A stretch of DNA of 64,000 nt, taken from assembly GCF_002812805.1 (NCBI RefSeq), contig NZ_NMUM01000023.1:62001-126000 (forward strand), given 5' to 3'. Of the stretch, positions 1 to 7,131 are shown piece by piece. Position numbers and translations under genes: made by a program. Source of the stretch: Microbacterium lacus (lineage in GTDB: Bacteria; Actinomycetota; Actinomycetes; Actinomycetales; Microbacteriaceae). How positions within the stretch are numbered: the stretch's first letter is position 1; each line of letters opens with the position of its first letter. Below the pieces are notes generated by a model that saw only the letters and a program-made list of their open reading frames with translations, did not search any database and was not told the DNA's origin.

Positions 1-1026
1 CCCAAGAAGGCCGCCGAGGCGCTGCAGTGGGTCGTGAAAGAGATGGACATGCGGTACGACGACCTCGCGTCGTTCGGGTTCCGCCACATCGACGACTTCA
101 ACAAGGCCGTCGTCGCGAACGAGATCCAGCTGCCCGCGGGCAGCGAACGTGTGCTGAAGCCCTACCCGTACCTGCTCGTGGTGGTCGATGAGCTCGCCGA
201 CCTGATGATGGTCGCCCCGCGCGACGTCGAGGACTCGATCGTCCGCATCACCCAGCTCGCGCGAGCATCCGGTATCCACCTGGTGCTCGCGACCCAGCGC
301 CCGAGCGTTGACGTCGTCACGGGTCTGATCAAAGCCAACGTTCCGTCGCGTCTCGCCTTCGCCGTGACGAGCGTGACCGACTCCCGCGTCATCCTCGACC
401 AGCCCGGCGCCGATCGCCTGATCGGCCAGGGAGACGGATTGTTCCTGCCGATGGGCGCCTCGAAGGCGATCCGTGTGCAGGGCGCGTGGGTGAGCGAGCG
501 TGAGATCGAGACGGTCGTGGCGTACGTGACCGGACAGGCGCGTCCGGAGTACCGCTCGGATGTCGCGGCCGTGGCCGAGAAGAAAGAGATCGACGCCGAC
601 ATTGGTGACGACCTCGAGTTGCTGCTTGCGGCGGCCGAACTGATCGTCTCGACCCAGTTCGGATCGACGTCGATGCTGCAGCGCAAGCTCCGCGTCGGGT
701 TCGCCAAGGCCGGACGCCTGATGGACCTGCTCGAAGCGCGTGAGATCGTCGGTCCCTCTGAAGGCTCGAAGGCTCGTGACGTTCTGGTGACCGCCGAACA
801 ACTCCCCGAGGTCCTGGGCATGCTCCGCGGCGACGTGGCCCCGGCCGCGCCTGTTGCGCCTGCTGCCCCCGCCGCGGCTCCGGCCCCGGCCGTCGGGTAC
901 GAGGCGGACTCGCGCTACGGCACCGACGCGGTCGCCGACTCTCTCGCTGCCCAGTACGACGGCCTGCCGGTCGTCGACGCTGAAGACAGCGACGAGGATG
1001 CCTGGGGCCTGACGGGGCGCGACTGA
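1..1026 (+). CDS. ftsK: DNA translocase FtsK, C-terminal part (5' end outside window)
   Basis: The reading frame is open from base 1, so this is the last 341 residues of a membrane-anchored septal DNA pump that clears and aligns chromosome termini at division. Visible first is the second half of the RecA-like motor, with a Walker B strand (VVVDELADL, about residues 60-68) and the ATQRPSVDV segment shortly after it. The C-terminal gamma winged-helix domain (about residues 205-280, with [20 protein letters not shown]) reads KOPS polarity sequences. A Pro/Ala linker and an acidic tail end the protein. The Walker A motif and membrane segments lie upstream of the window. Its stop overlaps the pgsA start (TGATG). 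Family identity is very secure. Confidence 0.95.
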   Translation, partial: PKKAAEALQWVVKEMDMRYDDLASFGFRHIDDFNKAVVANEIQLPAGSERVLKPYPYLLVVVDELADLMMVAPRDVEDSIVRITQLARASGIHLVLATQRPSVDVVTGLIKANVPSRLAFAVTSVTDSRVILDQPGADRLIGQGDGLFLPMGASKAIRVQGAWVSEREIETVVAYVTGQARPEYRSDVAAVAEKKEIDADIGDDLELLLAAAELIVSTQFGSTSMLQRKLRVGFAKAGRLMDLLEAREIVGPSEGSKARDVLVTAEQLPEVLGMLRGDVAPAAPVAPAAPAAAPAPAVGYEADSRYGTDAVADSLAAQYDGLPVVDAEDSDEDAWGLTGRD

Positions 1027-1601
1027 TGGCCGTTCCTCGGCAGCTCCCCAACGCGATCACGATCGCGCGGATTCTTTGCGCCCCCGTCTTCCTGTGGATG
1101 CTGCTCGCCGACGGCGGCGCCGATGGCGCACTGCGTTGGTGGGCGGCGGTGCTGTTCATCGTCGCGATCGCGACCGACGGGATCGACGGCTACATCGCTC
1201 GGCGCTACAAGATCGTCACCGACCTCGGCAAGCTCCTCGACCCGATCGCCGACAAGGTGCTGACGGGATTCGCCTTCATCGGTCTGTCGATCCTGCTCGA
1301 GTTGCCGTGGTGGATCACGATCATCGTGCTGATCCGCGAGGTCGGCATCACGGTGCACCGCCTCCTCGTCGCGAGTGACCATGTCGTCGCGGCCGCGTGG
1401 ATGGGCAAGCTCAAGACCGTCGCCCAGGCCGTCGCCCTGTCGCTCGCGTTGCTCCCGCTGTCATCGGTGGTGGGGGAATGGATCATCTGGGTCAATATCG
1501 TGACGATGTGGATCGCTGTCATCCTGACCATCGCGAGCGGGATCGACTACGTCGTGACCGAGATCCGCGGCGCACGCCGTTCCCGCACCGACCGAACATG
1601 A
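1026..1601 (+). CDS. pgsA: CDP-diacylglycerol--glycerol-3-phosphate 3-phosphatidyltransferase
   Basis: Makes phosphatidylglycerol phosphate, the committed step towards phosphatidylglycerol and cardiolipin, in the cytoplasmic membrane. The 191-aa length fits the family. The CDP-alcohol phosphatidyltransferase signature runs from D51 to D75 (DGIDGYIAR, then GKLLDPIAD) with the four metal-binding aspartates intact, and about five hydrophobic segments follow. It overlaps ftsK by one base and cinA by four (ATGA), so the three genes are translationally coupled. The ftsK-pgsA-cinA order is conserved in Actinobacteria. Other CDP-alcohol transferases share the motif, but position and length favour PgsA. 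Confidence 0.93.
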   Translation: MAVPRQLPNAITIARILCAPVFLWMLLADGGADGALRWWAAVLFIVAIATDGIDGYIARRYKIVTDLGKLLDPIADKVLTGFAFIGLSILLELPWWITIIVLIREVGITVHRLLVASDHVVAAAWMGKLKTVAQAVALSLALLPLSSVVGEWIIWVNIVTMWIAVILTIASGIDYVVTEIRGARRSRTDRT

Positions 1602-2134
1602 CCGAAGAGGGGCGGTCCGCGGGGGAGTGGCGGCCTTACGCATCCACCGGCGACGCCGCACAGGATGCCGCCGTCGCCTTGGAGCGACTGCGTGCGCGCG
1701 GCTGGACGCTCGGCATCGCCGAGTCGCTCACCGGAGGCATGCTCGCGGCAGCGCTGATCTCCGTTCCCGGGGCCTCCGCCACGGTGCGGGGCGCGATCGT
1801 GGCCTACGCCACCCCGCTCAAGCATTCGCTGCTCGGCGTGGATGCGGCGCTCCTCGCCGAGCATGGCGCAGTGCACCCCGAGGTGGCGCGCCAGATGGCC
1901 GACGGTGTGCGCCGCGCGGTGGCGATCGACGGCCGGCCGGCCGAAGTCGGCATCGCGACGACGGGCATCGCGGGTCCCGACTCTCCCGACGGACAACCCG
2001 TGGGTACGGTTCATATCGGGATGAGCACACCCGACGATTCCCGCGTCCTCACGCTGCAACTGAATGGCGATCGGGCAACCATCCGGTCGGAAAGCGTCGG
2101 CTTTGCCCTCGGCGCCCTGTTGAGCATCGTCTGA
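1598..2134 (+). CDS. cinA: CinA C-terminal-domain protein (nicotinamide-nucleotide amidase type)
   Basis: A 178-aa stand-alone version of the CinA C-terminal domain. Related PncC enzymes deamidate nicotinamide mononucleotide in NAD recycling. The core motifs ESLTGGMLA and TGIAGPDSPDGQPVGTV are intact. The N-terminal molybdopterin-binding-like domain of full-length CinA is absent, which is usual for actinobacterial copies. The ATG at 1598 overlaps the pgsA stop (ATGA), and this decides the start although the frame stays open further upstream. Amidase activity is inferred from the family and is not demonstrated here. Confidence 0.88.
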   Translation: MTEEGRSAGEWRPYASTGDAAQDAAVALERLRARGWTLGIAESLTGGMLAAALISVPGASATVRGAIVAYATPLKHSLLGVDAALLAEHGAVHPEVARQMADGVRRAVAIDGRPAEVGIATTGIAGPDSPDGQPVGTVHIGMSTPDDSRVLTLQLNGDRATIRSESVGFALGALLSIV

Positions 2135-2161
2135 GGGAATACCACGTGTTTCGTCTCCGTT
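2135..2161 (+). promoter_or_regulatory. Possible ECF (SigE-type) promoter for clgR
   Basis: GGGAAT at 2135-2140, a 17-nt spacer, then CGTT at 2158-2161, lies directly behind the cinA stop and 114 nt ahead of clgR. In mycobacteria clgR is a SigE regulon member, and SigE promoters have the form GGAAN-N17-18-CGTT. The match is by eye only. The leader between here and clgR also contains a short dyad (GGCACC and GGTGCT, near 2206-2223). Confidence 0.4.
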
Positions 2162-2274
2162 ACATTCGGTGATTCCCAGCCTCTGCAAAGCGGGGGGCAT
2201 TAGATTGGCACCATTCGGTGCTGTAATGTGGCCCACCCGGTGGGGCACAGCGAGGACAGTGAGGAGGGGGCATC

Positions 2275-2583
2275 ATGATCCTGGTTCGTCAAGAGATCGG
2301 GGACGTCCTTCGGGACTTCCGTCTGCAGAAGGGTCAAACCCTCCGTCAGGTCGCCGGCAAGGCAAGCGTCGCGCTCGGCTACCTCAGCGAGGTTGAGCGT
2401 GGTCAGAAAGAAGCCTCGAGCGAGATCCTCGCTTCTGTGGCCGAGGCACTCGACGTGCCCATTTCGACGATCATGCGCGAAGTCGGCGATCGCATTTCTG
2501 TGATGGAAGGCCTCCAGACCTTCCCGGATGTCGTTCCCGACGACCTCGTCGCGTCGGTCGACGCCGAGCTGTCGCTGCGCTGA
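2275..2583 (+). CDS. clgR: XRE-family transcriptional activator ClgR
   Basis: A 102-aa regulator consisting of one helix-turn-helix domain (about residues 5-65, with LRQVAGKASVALGYLSEVER as the recognition region) and a short C-terminal tail. ClgR proteins activate the clp protease genes and other proteostasis genes in Actinobacteria. Identity rests on length, sequence and the diagnostic position after pgsA and cinA. A strong AGGAGGGGG ribosome-binding site precedes the ATG. In relatives ClgR is itself a Clp substrate through its C-terminal end, and here the protein ends SVDAELSLR. An ECF-type promoter candidate lies upstream. Confidence 0.88.
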   Translation: MILVRQEIGDVLRDFRLQKGQTLRQVAGKASVALGYLSEVERGQKEASSEILASVAEALDVPISTIMREVGDRISVMEGLQTFPDVVPDDLVASVDAELSLR

Positions 2584-2589
2584 CCCCGG

Positions 2590-2814
2590 ATGCGTCGAAG
2601 CGAATTCGAGCGCGCCGTCGAGGATGAGTTCGGCGCCGCCTATGGTGCCGTCGTGACCGCCGACCTCGGACTCGACGCACTCGGCGGCCGCACCGCCGCT
2701 GTCGCGATTGCGGCGGGCGTCGACCCGCGCGAGGTGTGGGTCGCTTTGTGCGCTGCGACGGATGTCCCGCCCGAGCGCCGCTACGGTGTCGGTCGGCTCG
2801 AGCCGCGGTCCTGA
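2590..2814 (+). CDS. DUF3046 family protein
   Basis: A small acidic 74-aa protein of unknown function. DUF3046 is conserved in Actinobacteria, normally between clgR and recA. The sequence opens with the typical MRRSEFERAVEDEFG and has the central TADLGLDALGGRTA block. It begins 6 nt after clgR and is probably in its transcript. The usual recA-recX pair does not follow: an initiator tRNA comes next. Confidence 0.85.
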   Translation: MRRSEFERAVEDEFGAAYGAVVTADLGLDALGGRTAAVAIAAGVDPREVWVALCAATDVPPERRYGVGRLEPRS

Positions 2815-2837
2815 AGTTGTGACCGAGGTCGTCTCGA

Positions 2838-2867
2838 TTCGACCGCCCCCTGATCGCATGCTAAGCT
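2838..2867 (+). promoter_or_regulatory. Candidate promoter of the initiator tRNA gene
   Basis: TTCGAC (2838-2843), an 18-nt spacer and TAAGCT (2862-2867) end 12 nt before the tRNA 5' end. The geometry fits a housekeeping-sigma promoter, but the -35 match is weak. Confidence 0.35.
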
Positions 2868-2879
2868 CGATTCTTGTGC

Positions 2880-2953
2880 CGCGGGGTGGAGCAGCTCGGT
2901 AGCTCGCTGGGCTCATAACCCAGAGGTCGTAGGTTCAAATCCTGCCCCCGCAA
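2880..2953 (+). tRNA. Initiator tRNA-fMet (anticodon CAT)
   Basis: A 74-nt cloverleaf. The acceptor stem has the unpaired C1-A72 position that marks bacterial initiator tRNA. The anticodon stem carries the three consecutive G:C pairs (GGG-CTCATAA-CCC) needed for P-site entry. The T arm GGTTCAAAT is intact. CCA is not encoded. Confidence 0.96.
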
Positions 2954-2955
2954 CA

Positions 2956-3003
2956 AAAAGAGAGTCCCGAAAGCCGTCAAGGCTTCCGGGACTCTCTGCT
3001 TTT
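2956..3003 (+). terminator. Intrinsic terminator after tRNA-fMet
   Basis: A 17-bp, nearly perfect stem (2959-2975 pairing with 2981-2997) closes a GTCAA loop and is followed by GCTTTT. It sits 5 nt past the tRNA and ends its transcript. It may also act on the opposite strand, because A residues precede the stem. Confidence 0.85.
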
Positions 3004-3046
3004 CGGCCGGCTTGCCGCCTGTCACCATGCACGTCAGGATGGGGAC

Positions 3047-3592
3047 ATGGTCGACGCTGAGGGAATCGCACATGCCGCGCGTCGCGACATCTCCACCGAG
3101 CCCGATCTCGCCGAAAGCGCGCGCGACGGTCGGCACGAGACCCCCTCGGAACGGTATGACCGCAACTGGATCGAGGTGCTGCAAGAGCTCCGCGTTCTAC
3201 AAACCGGCACCCAGATCCTGACCGGCTTCTTGCTCGCTCTGGCATTTCAGCCCGCTTTCGCGGATCTCGATGAGGGACAGCGGGCGTTCTACCTGTTTCT
3301 GGTCGTCGCCTCGGCGCTGAGCGCGATCATCGCGCTCGCGCCGGTCGCGCTGCATCGCTTCCTCTTCCGGCGGCGGGAAAAGGGGTTGATCGTGGCATAC
3401 GGACACACGGCCCTGATGATCGCGCTCGGCACGGTCTCGGTCTTGCTGGTGGGCGTGGTCGCGTTCGTGTTCGATGTCGTGCTGGGTCGGGATGCGGCGT
3501 ACATCGCGGCCGCGTCCCTCGGGGCGCTCATCATCGTGCTGTGGGTGGTCGTGCCCGTGATCTGGCGCGTCCGCGGAGAGGACCATTCCTGA
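3047..3592 (+). CDS. DUF6328 family membrane protein
   Basis: A 181-aa predicted membrane protein. The N-terminal 40 residues are hydrophilic. The family block (RYDRNWIEVLQELRVLQTG) follows, then four hydrophobic helices (about 56-72, 82-102, 120-142 and 150-172) and a short basic tail. The function of DUF6328 proteins is unknown. The ATG follows a CAGGAT box by 6 nt, suggesting a leaderless transcript. The gene overlaps the next by one base (TGATG), so the two are probably co-transcribed. Confidence 0.7.
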   Translation: MVDAEGIAHAARRDISTEPDLAESARDGRHETPSERYDRNWIEVLQELRVLQTGTQILTGFLLALAFQPAFADLDEGQRAFYLFLVVASALSAIIALAPVALHRFLFRRREKGLIVAYGHTALMIALGTVSVLLVGVVAFVFDVVLGRDAAYIAAASLGALIIVLWVVVPVIWRVRGEDHS

Positions 3593-4395
3593 TGGGCGAG
3601 TCCGTGGGGGTCGGGGTGGCCCAGTTCGCGCCGACCGCGTCTCGCGAGGCCAATCTCGAATCGATCGGCGAACTCGTCGAGCGCGCTGTCGCGCGTGGCG
3701 CACGGCTCGTGGTCTTCCCCGAGTATTCGAGCTACTTCGTCGACCCGTTCGACGAGTCCCTCGCCGCCAACGCCGAGACGATCGAGGGGCCCTTCGTTGC
3801 CGGGCTCGTGGCGCTCGCCGCCCAGCATGACGTCCACATCGTCGCAGGCATGGTCGAGCGAGCGGACGACGAGCAGCGGGTTCGAAATACCGCGGTCGCG
3901 GTGAACGGTGCGGGAGTGCAGGCGCTGTATCGCAAGCTCCACCTGTACGACGCGTTCGGTCAACGCGAGTCCGACTGGGTCGAGGCGGGCGAGATCACGC
4001 AACCCCAGACGTTCGAATGCGAGGGACTGCGGTTCGCCCTCCAGACCTGCTACGACCTGCGGTTCCCCGAGGTGACACGGCTGCTGGCGGACGCCGGAGC
4101 CGACGTCGTCCTGGTGCCGGCGGAGTGGGTGCGCGGTCCGCTCAAGGAGTACCACTGGCAGACGCTGCTCAGGGCCCGAGCCATCGAGAACACGCTCTAC
4201 GTGGCGGCAGCAGATCATCCACCGCCCCTCGGCGTCGGACATAGCGCCGTCATCGACCCGCAGGGCGTCGAGATAGCGGCCATGGGCACCGGGACGGACG
4301 TCGTGGTGGGTTTCGTCGATCGTGCGGCTGTCGAGCGTGTGCGGCGGACGAACCCGGCGCTGGCGCTCCGTCGTTTCCGCGTCGAGCCCCGGTGA
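3592..4395 (+). CDS. Carbon-nitrogen hydrolase (nitrilase superfamily amidase)
   Basis: A 267-aa cytoplasmic enzyme of the nitrilase fold that hydrolyses non-peptide C-N bonds. The catalytic triad is visible as E44 (VVFPEYS), K114 (LYRKLHLYD) and C153 (QTCYDLRFPE). The YDLRFPE motif after the cysteine is typical of the omega-amidase/Nit group, which repairs deaminated metabolites such as deaminated glutathione or acts on alpha-keto-glutaramate. The substrate cannot be read from sequence. The start at 3592 is set by the one-base overlap with the DUF6328 gene; an upstream in-frame extension would run far into that gene. Confidence 0.86.
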   Translation: MGESVGVGVAQFAPTASREANLESIGELVERAVARGARLVVFPEYSSYFVDPFDESLAANAETIEGPFVAGLVALAAQHDVHIVAGMVERADDEQRVRNTAVAVNGAGVQALYRKLHLYDAFGQRESDWVEAGEITQPQTFECEGLRFALQTCYDLRFPEVTRLLADAGADVVLVPAEWVRGPLKEYHWQTLLRARAIENTLYVAAADHPPPLGVGHSAVIDPQGVEIAAMGTGTDVVVGFVDRAAVERVRRTNPALALRRFRVEPR

Positions 4396-4396
4396 T

Positions 4397-4855
4397 CTAG
4401 CCGGGCGGATCGCTCTGCTCCGCCACGTACTCCTGCCGCAGGATTCCGTGCCCGAGAGCCCGCTGAATGTGCTCGAAGTCATGATCAGCCGTGAGCAGGG
4501 TGAGGTCGTTTGCCAGGGCATACGCCGCGATGAGAACATCCGCGTTTCCGGCTCCGCGCATGAGTCCCTTGTCCCACAAGGCTTGATGAATATCGAGAAT
4601 CGCGCTCTGTTCAGGTGCGATTCCCGCGGGCGTGTAGAGGTCCATATCCCGCCGCAGCTCGGCGTATTCTGCGGGGTTTCTTGCCGACCAGCAGTATTCG
4701 AGAACCTGCGGAGGGCATGTGTAGATCGGGTATGTATTGGTGATCTCCGCGAACCGGCGCTGTATATTCGCGCTGCGTGACAGCTTCTGCAGCACGCTGT
4801 TATCTACCAAGTACCCGCGGCGCTCGACCGGAGTGGGGGACTTTGACTCGTTCAC
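4397..4855 (-). CDS. vapC: PIN-domain ribonuclease toxin (VapC type)
   Basis: A 152-aa PIN-domain protein, the toxin of a type II toxin-antitoxin pair. VapC toxins cleave tRNA or rRNA with Mg2+ held by acidic residues. Those visible here are D18 (LVDNSVL), E53 (QVLEYC), D106 (AGNADVLIAA) and D124/D126 (LLTADHDFEHI), so the active site looks intact. The start is GTG with AGAGG upstream. The gene begins 23 nt downstream of its antitoxin. It ends next to, and convergent with, the nitrilase gene. Confidence 0.86.
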   Translation of the reverse strand: MNESKSPTPVERRGYLVDNSVLQKLSRSANIQRRFAEITNTYPIYTCPPQVLEYCWSARNPAEYAELRRDMDLYTPAGIAPEQSAILDIHQALWDKGLMRGAGNADVLIAAYALANDLTLLTADHDFEHIQRALGHGILRQEYVAEQSDPPG

Positions 4856-4878
4856 GTGCCTCTGACCGACGTGGGGGA

Positions 4879-5085
4879 CTACGGCGTGTAGTCGATCTTC
4901 GGTGCATCGATCTGCTCGTCAGTGAACTCTCGCTGCGAGATCCGCTCGAACGCCAGTCGCTGTCGTTGCATCGTGATCGTGTACTGCAGAGCGCGCTGCA
5001 CGGCTTCTTTGTTGGTGGATGCGTCCAGCAGTTCTTTCGCGTCGTGCAGAAGATCGCGGTCGATATCAATGGATGTGACGGCCAT
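4879..5085 (-). CDS. vapB: VapB-type antitoxin
   Basis: A 68-aa protein. The N-terminal MAVTSIDIDRDLLHDAKELL is a ribbon-helix-helix DNA-binding segment, followed by a helix and an acidic toxin-binding tail ending APKIDYTP. An open frame extends upstream, but the ATG at 5085 is chosen because GAGGGGGG sits just before it and the RHH strand starts immediately. It precedes the PIN toxin in the same operon and probably autorepresses at the AT-rich dyad at 5101-5121. Confidence 0.83.
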   Translation of the reverse strand: MAVTSIDIDRDLLHDAKELLDASTNKEAVQRALQYTITMQRQRLAFERISQREFTDEQIDAPKIDYTP

Positions 5086-5100
5086 GACGCCCCCCTCGAT

Positions 5101-5121
5101 ATATATAAGCTGTCTATATAT
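5101..5121. promoter_or_regulatory. AT-rich operator of the vapBC operon
   Basis: A perfect 7-bp inverted repeat (ATATATA and TATATAT) with a 7-nt spacer lies 15 nt upstream of the antitoxin start. It stands out sharply from the surrounding high-GC DNA. RHH antitoxins bind such dyads over their own promoter. The TATATA arms could also serve as the -10 box. Confidence 0.6.
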
Positions 5122-5131
5122 TACGCCCGGT

Positions 5132-5653
5132 TCACCCGATGAGGTAGACCATCCCTCGGCCTTCGTCGGCCAGTGATTCAAGGAATTCCTGAGCGCGGCG
5201 GAGGTAATCGAGAACGTATTGAAGCTCGGCATCGTCGTCCGCGCCGTGCGGACTGCGCCACGTCCGCGCCCATGCGTGTACCCGGGTCTCGTCTATCGCG
5301 CAGAGGTCGTCGCGGATGGCCGGAACCTCTTCCGGCACGATCGTTCTCACCCACGGGTCCCACCCCATCCCGTGCATCGTCACGTCGCCCTCGAACATTC
5401 GATACGAGGACCCGGTTGCGGCCTCGATAGGGCTCGGTCGCGTCAGCGACTGAAGGGCCCGCCAAGCCTTGTCCAGGTAGAGCATGTCGCGCTTGGGTGT
5501 GGTTTGCTCGAACGTCGTAACGCCGACGCTCGCATGCGGTTCCAGACCCCAAGCGTCAGCGAGCGGGTCACTGGACAGGATGCTGTGCGGGTCGTCGACC
5601 GCCTGTCGTGCGAGGTCGGCGTCGAAGGCGTATGCGTAGTAACGGATTCCCAT
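5132..5653 (-). CDS. DUF1877 family (YfbM-like) protein
   Basis: A 173-aa protein of unknown role. MGIRYYAYAFDADLA at the N-terminus and the central TPKRDMLYLDKAWRALQSL block are typical of DUF1877/YfbM. No signal peptide or membrane segment is present. The frame extends upstream without interruption, but the ATG at 5653 is where family similarity begins and matches the usual length of about 165-175 aa. It lies upstream of vapB on the same strand with a 46-bp gap, and a monocistronic message is likely. Confidence 0.75.
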   Translation of the reverse strand: MGIRYYAYAFDADLARQAVDDPHSILSSDPLADAWGLEPHASVGVTTFEQTTPKRDMLYLDKAWRALQSLTRPSPIEAATGSSYRMFEGDVTMHGMGWDPWVRTIVPEEVPAIRDDLCAIDETRVHAWARTWRSPHGADDDAELQYVLDYLRRAQEFLESLADEGRGMVYLIG

Positions 5654-5784
5654 GCGCAGATCATCGCGCCGTATCTGCGGCACGGATCTCTGGATTCGCC
5701 TGGCGTGGGTAGGGCACGAGATTTCTCGTCCTGGGGAGGACTGGCCATCGCGGTGTCCCGTCGACAGGCTCAGAGCGTGCGGGC

Positions 5785-6987
5785 TCAACGCATAAGCGCG
5801 GCGAGACGCCCGGCGGCATCCTCGAGCACCTCGACGCGCTTGCACGCCGCGAACCGCACGAGCGTCGCGTACTGTGCGCGGTGCTCCGTGGTGACGAAGG
5901 CCGACACGGGCACGCCGACGACCCCGGCACGCTGCGGCAAATCGCGGCAGAACGCCGCAGCATCCGTGACTCCGAGTGGCGACGCATCCGCGACGGTGAA
6001 GTACGAGCCGCGCGGCTCTGACACCGTGAAGCCCGCCGCGCGCAGACCCGCGCCGAGGATGTCGCGCTTGAGTGCCAGCTCCGAGGCGATGCCCTCGAAG
6101 AAGGAATCGTGCAGCCGCAAACCGGTCGCGATGGCCGGTTGGAACGGCGTGCCGTTCGAATACGTCAGGTACTGCTTGACCGTGTTGACGGCCGTGATGA
6201 GCGGAGCGGGACCGGTCGCCCACCCGATTTTCCACCCGGTCGTCGAGAACGTCTTGCCTGCGGACGAGATCGTGAGGGTCCGCTCCCAGCCGCCGGGCAG
6301 CGTCGCCAACGGCACGTGCGGCACATCGAACGTCAGGTGCTCGTAGACCTCGTCGGCCACGATGATCGCATCGTGCCGCTCGGCGAGCTCGACTATTCGC
6401 TGCAGCACCGGCGTCTCGAAGACAGCTCCGGTCGGATTGTGGGGGTTGTTCACCAGGATGACCCGGGTGCGATCGGTGACCGCGCGCTCAAGGGCATCGA
6501 GATCAGGCTGAAAATCGGGCCAGCGGAGAGGAACCGTCACGAGCCGAGCACCCGCGAGGGCAACGCATGCGGCGTACGAGTCGTAGTACGGCTCGAACAC
6601 CACGATCTCATCGTCGGCGGAGTCGACGAGAGCGAGAAGGGCTGCAGCGATAGCCTCGGTCGCCCCCGCGCTGACGAGTACGTGCCGATCGGGGTCCAGG
6701 TGGAGTCCGTAGAACCGCTGCTGGTGCTCGGAGATCGCCAGACGCAGGTCGGGGATGCCTCGGCCCGGCGCATACTGGTTCGCTCCTTGCGCGATCGCCT
6801 CGCGGGCGGCGTCGAGCACCTCGAGGGGGCCATCCTCGTCCGGAAAGCCTTGGCCGAGGTTGATTGCACCGGTACTCGTGGCCAGCGCGGTCATCTCGGC
6901 GAAGATCGTCGGTGAGACCGACCCGTCCGGGCCGAGCAAACCGGCGCCCGCAGCGGTGCGCTTCCACGCGCCCGTGGGCTCAGACAT
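5785..6987 (-). CDS. PLP-dependent aminotransferase, class I/II (DapC / kynurenine aminotransferase type)
   Basis: A 400-aa fold-type I aminotransferase. The PLP lysine is K245 (SSAGKTFSTTGWKIGW). The cofactor-contact residues include the NNPHNPTG loop (180-187) and D212 and Y215 (ADEVYEH). The N-terminal INLGQGFPD motif and the overall sequence match the actinobacterial group annotated as N-succinyldiaminopimelate aminotransferase (DapC) or kynurenine/methionine aminotransferase. These are hard to separate without a tree. A consensus AGGAGG lies 6 nt before the ATG. The gene is divergent from htrA. Confidence 0.85.
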   Translation of the reverse strand: MSEPTGAWKRTAAGAGLLGPDGSVSPTIFAEMTALATSTGAINLGQGFPDEDGPLEVLDAAREAIAQGANQYAPGRGIPDLRLAISEHQQRFYGLHLDPDRHVLVSAGATEAIAAALLALVDSADDEIVVFEPYYDSYAACVALAGARLVTVPLRWPDFQPDLDALERAVTDRTRVILVNNPHNPTGAVFETPVLQRIVELAERHDAIIVADEVYEHLTFDVPHVPLATLPGGWERTLTISSAGKTFSTTGWKIGWATGPAPLITAVNTVKQYLTYSNGTPFQPAIATGLRLHDSFFEGIASELALKRDILGAGLRAAGFTVSEPRGSYFTVADASPLGVTDAAAFCRDLPQRAGVVGVPVSAFVTTEHRAQYATLVRFAACKRVEVLEDAAGRLAALMR

Positions 6988-7131
6988 CCACGCCTCCTGA
7001 CGGGGCGCCCGAGGCGGTCGCCGCGCTCCAGGCTAAGGCAGCCCGTTCGCATAGTCGACACGCGGTCGCGTCATATGTAACGCACAGGATCCAAGAGCAC
7101 AGTGAAGGAGATTTGAACGAAGGAGCACCCG

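Noticed and set aside
5654..6235. N-terminal extension of the DUF1877 frame
   Set aside because: The upstream part overlaps the aminotransferase gene and is Arg/Gly-rich; family similarity begins at the ATG at 5653.
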